From JAWVEV01 sp033856535 (GTDB taxonomy: Bacteria; Actinomycetota; Thermoleophilia; Miltoncostaeales; Miltoncostaeaceae): DNA of 64,000 bases. The DNA is taken from positions 1 through 64,000 of the forward strand of contig JAWVEV010000142.1 of NCBI GenBank assembly GCA_033856535.1, in the 5' to 3' direction. Below the pieces are notes generated by a model. The model did not search any database. It was given only the letters and a program-made list of their open reading frames with translations, and had not been told where the DNA came from. A program made the translations under genes and the position numbers. This document shows, in pieces, positions 26,130 to 32,961 of this stretch (position 1 is the stretch's first letter; each line of letters starts with the position of its first letter).

Positions 26130-27155
26130 ATGAGGATCGTCATCGCGGGCGGTGGGATGGTCGGCATGACGCTCGCCCATCTGCTCCGGATGCGCGGCTT
26201 CTCGCCCACCGTCATCGAGCGCATGCCGGAGGGCGCCTACGTCCCCCGCGGCTACATGCTCGGTTACCAGGGCTACCCGCCGCTGGAGGAGGTCGGCGTC
26301 CTCGACGAGGTCCGGAGGGCCGGCTGGGACATCGCCCCGCGCCCCGACGGCTCGGCCGTGGCGATCGCGGTCGAGGTCGGGATCCTGCTCGGCGCGCTGG
26401 CCCGTGACCTGCCGGTCGAGTACGAGCACAGCGTGGTGGAGCTGGAGCGCGACGGTGACGGCCGTGTGACCGGCGTGGTGGCCGAGGGTCCGAGCGGCCG
26501 GAGGACCTTCGCGTCCGACCTGGTGGTCGCCTGCGACGGCGTCGGCTCGCCGGTGCGCGCGATGGCCGGCTTCCAGGCCACGATCGAGCCGCTGGCCGAG
26601 GCCTCGCTCACGTTCATGAGCCCGGCCCCGATCAGGACCTCGTTCAACATGGCCTACTTCTCGGACGGCGGGCACATCGGCGTGCTCGGCTGGCCGCAGG
26701 GCTCGGCCGGCTGGCGCAGCGTCGAGAAGGTCGGCGCCGAGGCCGCCCTCGCGCCCGGCCTCGAGTCGATCAAGCGGATGTGGAGCGAGCTGCTGCCCGA
26801 CGCGGAGCCCGGCGTCTCGGCGCTCACCTCGCTCGACCAGGTCCGCTACGGCGAGCCCCAGCTCCTCACCTGCCCCGAGTGGTGGAAGCCCGGCGTGGTG
26901 ATCATCGGCGACTCGGCGCACTTCTTCGGCCCCGAGACGGGGGTCAGCTCGGGCCTCGGCCTGGGCGACGCGCACGCGCTGGCCCAGGCCGTGCTGCAGA
27001 ACCCGGACGATCCCGACGCGGCCTGCCGCAGCTACGAGCTCTGGCGCGCGCCGCTCATCCGCCCGTACGAGGCCACCGACCCGGGCCGCGCGCGCATGGT
27101 CGCCGCCGGCGTCCAGGGGCGGCCCGAGGAGCGCTGGCCACCCGCGTCCGCCTGA
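26130..27155 (+). CDS. FAD-dependent monooxygenase (PHBH/UbiH-like)
   Basis: A 341-residue flavoprotein. The dinucleotide-binding motif is at the extreme N-terminus (MRIVIAGGGMVGMTLAHLL), followed by the Arg of PRGYMLGYQGYP, the DLVVACDGVGSPVR motif (about 130) and the FAD ribityl motif GVVIIGDSAHFFGPETGVSSGLGLGDA (about 257). These define class A aromatic-ring or related hydroxylases. The substrate is unknown. The ATG at 26130 puts the Rossmann strand at residue 2, so upstream starts are unlikely. It is followed by a MarR/MFS pair, suggesting a detoxification or small-molecule island. Confidence 0.85.
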   Translation: MRIVIAGGGMVGMTLAHLLRMRGFSPTVIERMPEGAYVPRGYMLGYQGYPPLEEVGVLDEVRRAGWDIAPRPDGSAVAIAVEVGILLGALARDLPVEYEHSVVELERDGDGRVTGVVAEGPSGRRTFASDLVVACDGVGSPVRAMAGFQATIEPLAEASLTFMSPAPIRTSFNMAYFSDGGHIGVLGWPQGSAGWRSVEKVGAEAALAPGLESIKRMWSELLPDAEPGVSALTSLDQVRYGEPQLLTCPEWWKPGVVIIGDSAHFFGPETGVSSGLGLGDAHALAQAVLQNPDDPDAACRSYELWRAPLIRPYEATDPGRARMVAAGVQGRPEERWPPASA

Positions 27156-27190
27156 GCCGAGGGTCCCCGGCGGCTCGCCGGGCTACTCGT

Positions 27191-27196
27191 TAGGCT
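27191..27196 (+). promoter_or_regulatory. Candidate -10 (TAGGCT) for the marR-like gene
   Basis: TAGGCT lies 7 bases before the ATG at 27204, consistent with leaderless transcription. TAACC follows immediately and makes this short gap AT-rich compared with its surroundings. Confidence 0.35.
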
Positions 27197-27203
27197 GCTA
27201 ACC

Positions 27204-27680
27204 ATGAATGCGGACGCCGCCGCCGGCGCCGCCGGCGCGCGCGCCGCGGCACGCCTGGACGACGACCTCGCCTGGCGGCTCGCGGTCGCCGGCCGCCTGG
27301 TGCGGACCTGGGCCGACGCGCGCCTGGCGGAGGAGGGGATCGGCGGCCAGGGGCTCGCGCTGCTGCTGTGGCTCGCCGAGGAGCCCGCGCTCACGCAGGT
27401 CGAGCTGGCCCGCCGCCAGCGCGTGGAGGGGCCGACGGTCTGCCGCATGGTCGACCGGCTCGAGCGCGACGGGCTGGTGATGCGGCGGCCGCATCCGGTC
27501 GACCGCCGCGCCACCGAGGTCCACCTGACGGCCGCCGGCCGGGACGCGGCCGCGCGCGGGCGCGCCGCCGTCGACGAGCTCACCGGCGAGCTTTTCGCCG
27601 CGCTCGACGAGGACGAGCGCCGCACGCTGGCCGATCTGCTCGGCCGGGTCATCGCCGCCGGCCCGGGGGTCGAGCGCTGA
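27204..27680 (+). CDS. MarR-family transcriptional regulator
   Basis: A 158-residue winged-helix protein: ALTQVELARRQRVEGPTVCR forms the helix-turn-helix, DRLERDGLVMRRPHPVDRRA the wing with the typical Asp-Arg-Arg, and flanking helices make the dimer interface. MarR proteins usually repress an adjacent efflux or catabolic gene and are released by small ligands. The next gene, 26 bases downstream, is an MFS exporter, the usual target. Confidence 0.9.
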   Translation: MNADAAAGAAGARAAARLDDDLAWRLAVAGRLVRTWADARLAEEGIGGQGLALLLWLAEEPALTQVELARRQRVEGPTVCRMVDRLERDGLVMRRPHPVDRRATEVHLTAAGRDAAARGRAAVDELTGELFAALDEDERRTLADLLGRVIAAGPGVER

Positions 27681-27706
27681 CGCGGCCCGGCGGGCGCGCG
27701 CCCTCC

Positions 27707-29149
27707 ATGCGGGCGACCCTGGCGGGGCTGATCACGGCCTCGCTGGCGTTTGCGCTGATGCAGACCTTCCTGATCCCGGCGCTGCCGGTGCTGCAGCGCG
27801 ACCTCGGCACCTCGAACGCCTGGGTCACCTGGACCGTCACGGCCTACCTGCTGTCCGGCGCGGTCGCGACGCCGCTCATCAGCAAGCTCGGCGACCAGCA
27901 CGGCCGGGTCCGGATGATGCTGGTCAGCCTGGCGGTGTTCCTGATCGGGTCGCTCGGCGCGATCGCGGCCTGGGACGTCGCCTCGCTGATCGCCTGCCGC
28001 GCCGTCCAGGGGGTGGGGGGCGCGGTCTTCCCGCTGAGCTTCGCGATCATCCGCGACCAGTTCCCGCGCCACCAGGTGGGTCCGGCCATGGGCCTGGTCT
28101 CGGCCGTCCTCGGCGTGGGCGGCGCGATCGGGATCGCGCTGAGCGGGCTGATCATCGACCACGCCTCCTGGCGCTGGCTGTTCGCCATGAGCGCGCTGGT
28201 GGTGGCGGTGGCCCTGGTCCTGGTCTGGCGCTTCGTGCCCGAGTCCTCGGTGCGCGCGCCGGCCCGCCTCGACCTGCCCGGGGCGCTGCTGCTCTCGGCG
28301 GGGTTGGTCTGCCTGCTCGTCGCGGTCACCGAAGGGCAGACCTGGGGTTGGTCGTCGGTCCCCGTGCTCGGCCTCTTCGCCGGCGCGGCCGCGCTGCTGG
28401 TCGGCTGGGTCGCGGTCGAGCGCAAGGTGCCCGAGCCCATGGTCGACATGCGGATGATGAGCCGCCGGCCGGTGCTCTTCACCAACCTCACCGCGCTCTT
28501 CTCAGGGTTCGCGCTCTACATGACCTGGGTGCTGCTCCCGACCTTCTTCCAGCTGCCGCGCGGCCTTCCCGACCCGCTGGCCGAGCTGGCGGACTACGGC
28601 TTCGGCACCACGGTCACCACGGCGGGGCTGTGGATCCTTCCCACCTCGGCCGCGATCCTGTTCGGCGGCCCCCTCGCCGGCATGATCGGCCGGCGGTACG
28701 GCTCGCGCGGGCCGCTGGTCGCCGGGATGCTGCTGCTGGCGATCGGCGTGGCGGGCATCGCGCTGTTCCACGACACCCCGCTGCAGGTCTCGCTGGCGTT
28801 CTCGATCTGCGGCTGGGGCATCGGCTTCTCGTTCGCGGTCATGCCGAAGCTGATCGTCGACGCCGTCGATCCCTCCGAGACCGGGGTCGCGAACGGCATG
28901 AACACGGTGATCCGGACCATCGGGGGCGTCGTCGGTGCCCAGGTGGGCGCGGTGTTCCTCGCCACGCATCACGTCGCCGGCACCCAGGTTCCCGGCGAGT
29001 CGGGCTTCGTGCTCGCCTTCTGGGTGAGCGCTGCCGGGGCGGTCGTCGGCGCGGTCGCGGCGGCCCTCGTGTTCCCCGGACGGCCCTGGCCGCAGGTCCT
29101 CGCGGCCCCCGCCGCGCTCGTGCGCCGGCTGGCGCCGGGCCGCTCCTGA
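27707..29149 (+). CDS. MFS drug/proton antiporter (DHA2-like, about 14 helices)
   Basis: A 480-residue transporter. It starts at ATG 27707. Motifs include SKLGDQHGRVRMML (MFS motif A between helices 2 and 3), ACRAVQGVGGAVFPLSFAI (motif B with the functional Arg), and VLGVGGAIGIALSGLIIDH (motif C of antiporters). About 14 hydrophobic segments place it near EmrB/QacA-type exporters. It probably forms an operon with the MarR gene and exports a toxic organic compound; the substrate is unknown. Confidence 0.9.
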   Translation: MRATLAGLITASLAFALMQTFLIPALPVLQRDLGTSNAWVTWTVTAYLLSGAVATPLISKLGDQHGRVRMMLVSLAVFLIGSLGAIAAWDVASLIACRAVQGVGGAVFPLSFAIIRDQFPRHQVGPAMGLVSAVLGVGGAIGIALSGLIIDHASWRWLFAMSALVVAVALVLVWRFVPESSVRAPARLDLPGALLLSAGLVCLLVAVTEGQTWGWSSVPVLGLFAGAAALLVGWVAVERKVPEPMVDMRMMSRRPVLFTNLTALFSGFALYMTWVLLPTFFQLPRGLPDPLAELADYGFGTTVTTAGLWILPTSAAILFGGPLAGMIGRRYGSRGPLVAGMLLLAIGVAGIALFHDTPLQVSLAFSICGWGIGFSFAVMPKLIVDAVDPSETGVANGMNTVIRTIGGVVGAQVGAVFLATHHVAGTQVPGESGFVLAFWVSAAGAVVGAVAAALVFPGRPWPQVLAAPAALVRRLAPGRS

Positions 29150-29333
29150 GGGCCCTGACGCGGCCCGAACGGCCGGCCGCCGGGCGCCTTGCGGTGGGAT
29201 TTTCACCCGCGTAGCCTCCGGATTCGGACGAGATGCCGGTGTCCATGCCGCATTTCGCCCGCGAGCGCTGCTAGGTTGCGGCAACCGCAAGGCCGCGGCG
29301 TGACCGCACACTCCGAAGACGGGGGACCGCCCA

Positions 29334-29618
29334 GTGAACAAGACCGAGTTCGTCAGCAGGGTCGCGAAGCGAAGCGACATGAGCGCGGCCGAGGCCGGCC
29401 GTCTGGTCCAGGCCTTCCTGGACGAGGTGTCCGACGCCCTGAAGAGCGGCGAGCCGGTCGCCTTCGCGGGCTTCGGCAAGTTCTCGGTCTCCGACCGGGC
29501 CGAGCGCACCGGCGTCAACCCGCAGGACCCCTCGAAGAAGGTCGTCATCCCGGCTCGCAAGGTGCCGCGCTTCACCCCGGGGGCCGTGCTCAAGGAGGCC
29601 GTGGGCGGCCGGAAGTAG
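29334..29618 (+). CDS. hup: HU-family DNA-binding protein
   Basis: A 94-residue histone-like protein with the full HU fold: KTEFVSRVAKRSDMSAAEA, the FGKFSV strand, the DNA-bending arm with RTGVNPQDPSKKVVIPA, then VPRFTPGAVLKEAV. It lacks the long Lys/Ala tail of mycobacterial HupB. The start is GTG 29334. A TAGGTT at 29272 may be its -10, giving a leader of about 50 bases. Two strong hairpins follow the stop. Confidence 0.96.
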   Translation: MNKTEFVSRVAKRSDMSAAEAGRLVQAFLDEVSDALKSGEPVAFAGFGKFSVSDRAERTGVNPQDPSKKVVIPARKVPRFTPGAVLKEAVGGRK

Positions 29619-29622
29619 CCCT

Positions 29623-29680
29623 GCGCCGGCGCCGTCCGGCGGCGCCGGCGCGCGCGATGCCCGCGCCCGCGGGCGCGGGC
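29623..29680 (+). terminator. Tandem hairpins after hup
   Basis: The first hairpin (29623-29651) has a perfect 12-bp stem with loop TCCGG, starting 5 bases after the hup stop. The second (29659-29680) is a perfect 22-base palindrome. Both are pure GC with no T-tract. Together they should block read-through into infC. Confidence 0.65.
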
Positions 29681-29779
29681 CTCGTCTCGGTCCGCCGACG
29701 CCCGGCGCCCGCCGACGTCCCATCGGGCCGTCGGGGGCCCCGGTCGCCGGAAGAGGCCCGAGGCGCCGTCTCGCCTTGC

Positions 29780-29785
29780 TATTCT
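29780..29785 (+). promoter_or_regulatory. Candidate -10 (TATTCT) for the infC operon
   Basis: TATTCT lies 129 bases before the infC start. The transcript would carry a long leader with a GC-rich hairpin around 29797-29812 and an AT-richer stretch at 29835-29845. Long infC leaders often carry autoregulatory structure; none could be assigned here. Confidence 0.4.
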
Positions 29786-29914
29786 CCCCGGACCCCGCCG
29801 CGGGGCGGGGGCCGAACCGCGCTTCGCGGGGAAGATCTTTCAACCGTGTCCACGGCGCGCCATCTCGGCCCGCCCCGTTCCAGGAGTCGCGACTGCCGGT
29901 TCGCAAGGTGCTGA

Positions 29915-30526
29915 TTGCCCCCTAGGCGCGGTCCAGACACGCGCCCGCCGGCCGGTCCCTCCACGCGTATCAACGACGCGATTCGGGCCGAGTCGGTGCG
30001 GCTCATCGATGCCGAGGGCGAGAACCATGGGGTCATCGCGCTCGCCAAGGCGCTTGAGATCGCCACCACCGCCGGGCTCGACCTCGTGGAGGTGGCTGCC
30101 GACGCGCGTCCGCCCGTGGTCCGGATCATGGACTACGGCAAGTGGCGATACGAGCAGGAGCAGAAGGCCAAGCAGGCCCGGCGCCACCAGAGCACGATCA
30201 CCATCAAGGAGATCAAGTTCCGCCCGAAGATCGACCCGCACGACTACGTCACCAAGAAGGGGCACGTCGAGCGCTTCCTGAAGCAGCGCAACAAGGTGAA
30301 GGTCACGATCATGTTCCGCGGCCGTGAGCTCTTGCATCCCGAGCGCGGTGAGGCCATCCTCCTCCGGCTCGCCGAGGAGCTGAAGGACATGGCCGTGGTC
30401 GAGAGCCGGCCGAACCTCGACGGGCGGAACATGATCATGATGCTGGCCCCGGCGAAGAACGTCGGCAACGGCGCGGCTGCTTCGGCCGAGGCCGAGCCCG
30501 AGTCCGAGCCCTCCGAAACGCCCTAA
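29915..30526 (+). CDS. infC: Translation initiation factor IF-3
   Basis: A 203-residue factor that prevents premature 30S-50S joining and checks start codons. The N-domain begins INDAIRAESVRLID; the linker contains MDYGKWRYEQEQK; the C-domain contains EIKFRPKIDPHDYVTKKGHV and KVTIMFRGRELLHPERGE. The start is TTG at 29915 with AAGGTG five bases upstream. The codon immediately before is an in-frame TGA, and no ATG or GTG occurs before the conserved INDAIRAE, so this rare start is forced. infC genes commonly use rare starts so IF-3 can repress itself. First gene of infC-rpmI-rplT. Confidence 0.97.
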   Translation: MPPRRGPDTRPPAGPSTRINDAIRAESVRLIDAEGENHGVIALAKALEIATTAGLDLVEVAADARPPVVRIMDYGKWRYEQEQKAKQARRHQSTITIKEIKFRPKIDPHDYVTKKGHVERFLKQRNKVKVTIMFRGRELLHPERGEAILLRLAEELKDMAVVESRPNLDGRNMIMMLAPAKNVGNGAAASAEAEPESEPSETP

Positions 30527-30546
30527 CCCCCGACCCCCCCTCCTCC

Positions 30547-30744
30547 ATGCCCAAGATGAAGACCAAGCGCGCCGCGAAGAAGCGCTTCAAGGTGACCGGA
30601 ACCGGCAAGCTGCGGTTCCAGCGCGCTGGCCTGCGCCACAACCTGGAGCGGAAGAACGGGAAGCTGCAGCGCCAGCTGGGCCAGGAGGCCGAGGTGGCGT
30701 CGGAGCTCGTTCCCACCGTGAAGCGCCTGCTGGGGCGGAGGTAG
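30547..30744 (+). CDS. rpmI: 50S ribosomal protein L35
   Basis: A 65-residue basic protein (MPKMKTKRAAKKRFKVTGTG) matching bL35 over its whole length. It sits 20 bases after infC and 3 bases before rplT, the universal infC-rpmI-rplT order. Confidence 0.97.
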   Translation: MPKMKTKRAAKKRFKVTGTGKLRFQRAGLRHNLERKNGKLQRQLGQEAEVASELVPTVKRLLGRR

Positions 30745-30747
30745 TCG

Positions 30748-31119
30748 ATGGCACGCGTCAAGCGATCGGTGGCCGCGCGCAAGAAGCGCAAGAAGATGCT
30801 CGACTCGGCGAGCGGCTACTGGGGGACCAAGCACTCCTCGTACCGCCGCGCCAAGGAGCAGGTGCAGCGCTCCCTGCGGTACGCCTACCGCGACCGGCGG
30901 GTCCGCAAGCGCGACTTCCGTCGCCTGTGGATCGCCCGCATCAACGCGGCCGCCCGAGAGAACGGGCTCACCTACGGTGAGTTCATCCACGGGCTGTCCC
31001 TCGCGGGCGTCGAGCTCAACCGCAAGATCCTCGCCGATCTGGCGACGCACGAGCCCAGCGCGTTCGCCGGCCTCTGCGATCGCGCCCGTACCGCGCGCCA
31101 GGCCGCTCCGGCCGCTTAG
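30748..31119 (+). CDS. rplT: 50S ribosomal protein L20
   Basis: A 123-residue protein beginning [20 protein letters not shown] and containing [20 protein letters not shown], typical of bL20. Its N-terminal extension threads 23S rRNA during assembly. It is 3 bases downstream of rpmI. In some bacteria L20 also represses this operon, but no matching leader structure was identified here. Confidence 0.97.
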   Translation: MARVKRSVAARKKRKKMLDSASGYWGTKHSSYRRAKEQVQRSLRYAYRDRRVRKRDFRRLWIARINAAARENGLTYGEFIHGLSLAGVELNRKILADLATHEPSAFAGLCDRARTARQAAPAA

Positions 31120-31155
31120 CTCCGCCCGAAACCCCGCGCTGCAGCTGGCGCGGGC

Positions 31156-31921
31156 GTTGGAGGCCAAGAAGGTCCGCCGCGAGCGGCGCCTTCTGGTCGC
31201 CGAGGGCGAGGACCTGATCGACGCCGCGCTCGCGCGCGGCGTCCGTCCCGTGGCGCTCCTGGTGGACCCGGAGCGCGTGCCCGACGACGACCCGCGCCTG
31301 CGGGCGACGGCGGACCTCCACGAGCGCTACTCCGTCCCGGCGAAGCTGCTGGCCGGGGTGAGCACGCTGGCGGTCGCGCCGCGCATGATCGCCATCCTCC
31401 CGCAGCCGCCGGTGCGGAGCTTCCGCGACGTGGCCTTCCCGCCCTCGCTCGGCGTGTTCCTCGCCGGCGTCGCCGACCCCGGCAACGTGGGGACGCTGGT
31501 GCGGACCGCGGCGGCCCTCGGGGCCGACTGGCTCGCCCTCGGGCCGGGCTCGGCCGACCCCTTCCACCCGCGCGCGGTGCGGGCGGCGATGGGCGCGACG
31601 TTCGCGATCCCGCTGCTCGAGGGCGTCACCCCCGAGGACCTGGCCACCCGCGAGGGCTTCGTGGTGGTCGCCGCCGAGCCGACCGGCGGCGTGCCGCCCT
31701 GGGAGGCCGACCTGCGCGGGCCGATGGTGCTGGCGCTCGGCGCCGAGCGGGACGGGTTGGGCCCGGCGCTGGGCGCGCTCGAGGCAGAGCGCCCCGCCGT
31801 GCGCGTGAGCCTGCCCCAGGCGCCGGGGGCCGAGTCGCTGAACGTGGCCGCCGCCGGCGCCGCGCTGCTGGCCGAGGCGGTGCGCCAGCGGGCGGTCGGC
31901 GGGCCCGGAGGGAGCCGGTGA
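31156..31921 (+). CDS. SpoU-family RNA 2'-O-methyltransferase (TsnR/TrmH-like)
   Basis: A SPOUT-class rRNA or tRNA methyltransferase. Motif 1 is GVADPGNVGTLVRTAAALG, motif 2 LALGAERDGLG, and motif 3 SLPQAPGAESLNVAAAG, which form the SAM-binding knot. The N-terminal substrate domain (VRRERRLLVAEGEDLIDAAL) is present. The start is unclear: the family's N-terminal segment ([18 protein letters not shown]) is encoded upstream of TTG 31156, directly after the rplT stop, yet that stretch has no ATG, GTG or TTG until GTG 30977 deep inside rplT. A non-canonical start near 31115 is possible. Its position between rplT and pheS is common. Confidence 0.88.
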
Positions 31922-32961
31922 CGGGGCGTGATGTAGCCTCCGGTCGCGTGAGCGACGGCGCCGAGCTGCAGGGGATCGAGGAGGACGCGGTCTCCGCCGT
32001 GCGCGCCGCGCGGAGCCTCGCCGAGCTGGAGGAGGCGCGGGTCGCGCACACCGGCCGGCGCAGCCGGCTGGCGACGATCCTGGCCGGGGTCGGCGCGCTG
32101 CCGCCCGAGCGCCGGCGCGAGGTGGGGCAGGGCGCCAACGCCGCCCGGCGGGCCATCGAGGCCGCCCTCGACGCGCGCAAGGCCGCGCTCGAGGCCGAGG
32201 AGCTCGGCGACCGGCTCGCCGCCGACAGGACCGACGTCACCCTGCCGGGCGACCCGTACCCCCTCGGCGCGCTCCACCCGGTGACCCAGGTGCGCCGCGA
32301 GATCGAGGAGATCTTCCTCTCGCTCGGCTACCGGATCGCCGACGGACCCGAGATCGAGGACGAGTTCCACATCTTCGAGGCGCTGAACATGCCCGCCGGC
32401 CACCCGGCGCGGAGCTCCAGCGACACCTTCTTCATCGAGGGTCACCCGGACACGCTGCTGCGCACCGAGACCTCGTCGGTGCAGATCCGCGTGATGGAGA
32501 CCGGGGAGCCGCCGGTCTACGTGATCGCGCCCGGGGTCGTCTACCGGCGCGACGACGTGGACGCGACGCACAGCCCCATGTTCCACCAGGTGGAGGGGCT
32601 GGCCGTCGACGAGGGCCTGTCGCTGGCCGACCTCAAGGGCACGCTGCTCTACCTGTTCCGCGAGCTGCTCGGCAAGGACCGCGAGATCCGGCTGCAGCCG
32701 CACCACTTCCCCTTCACCGAGCCCTCGATGGAGGTCCACGTCTCGTACGTGGACAAGGCCGGCCGCGCGGGCTGGCTCGAGCTGATGGGCTCGGGGATGG
32801 TCGACCCGAACGTGCTGCGCGCGGTCGGGTGGGACGCCGACCGGCTCACCGGGTTCGCCTTCGGCGGGGGCCTCGACCGCATCGCGATGGTCCGCCACGG
32901 CGTGCCGGACCTGCGGCTGCTGTTCGAGAACGACCTGCGGTTCCTGGAGCAGTTCCGGTGA
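31918..32961 (+). CDS. pheS: Phenylalanine-tRNA ligase alpha subunit
   Basis: The class II catalytic subunit of the (alpha-beta)2 PheRS. An N-terminal coiled coil (about 15-95) is followed by the catalytic domain with motif 1 (DEFHIFEALNMPAGHPAR), motif 2 (VYRRDDVDATHSPMFHQVEG) and motif 3 (GGGLDRIAMVRHGV). Two starts are plausible. GTG 31918 overlaps the previous stop and has a strong GGAGGGAG ribosome binding site (347 residues). GTG 31948 has TAGCCT 8 bases upstream and would be leaderless (337 residues, closer to the family N-terminus). It overlaps pheT by four bases. Confidence 0.97.
   Translation: MTGRDVASGRVSDGAELQGIEEDAVSAVRAARSLAELEEARVAHTGRRSRLATILAGVGALPPERRREVGQGANAARRAIEAALDARKAALEAEELGDRLAADRTDVTLPGDPYPLGALHPVTQVRREIEEIFLSLGYRIADGPEIEDEFHIFEALNMPAGHPARSSSDTFFIEGHPDTLLRTETSSVQIRVMETGEPPVYVIAPGVVYRRDDVDATHSPMFHQVEGLAVDEGLSLADLKGTLLYLFRELLGKDREIRLQPHHFPFTEPSMEVHVSYVDKAGRAGWLELMGSGMVDPNVLRAVGWDADRLTGFAFGGGLDRIAMVRHGVPDLRLLFENDLRFLEQFR

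Noticed and set aside
25960..26133. 57-codon membrane mini-gene before the FAD monooxygenase
   Set aside because: GGAGG abuts the GTG with no spacing, and the only support is one hydrophobic run; mentioned in the intergenic entry but not called.
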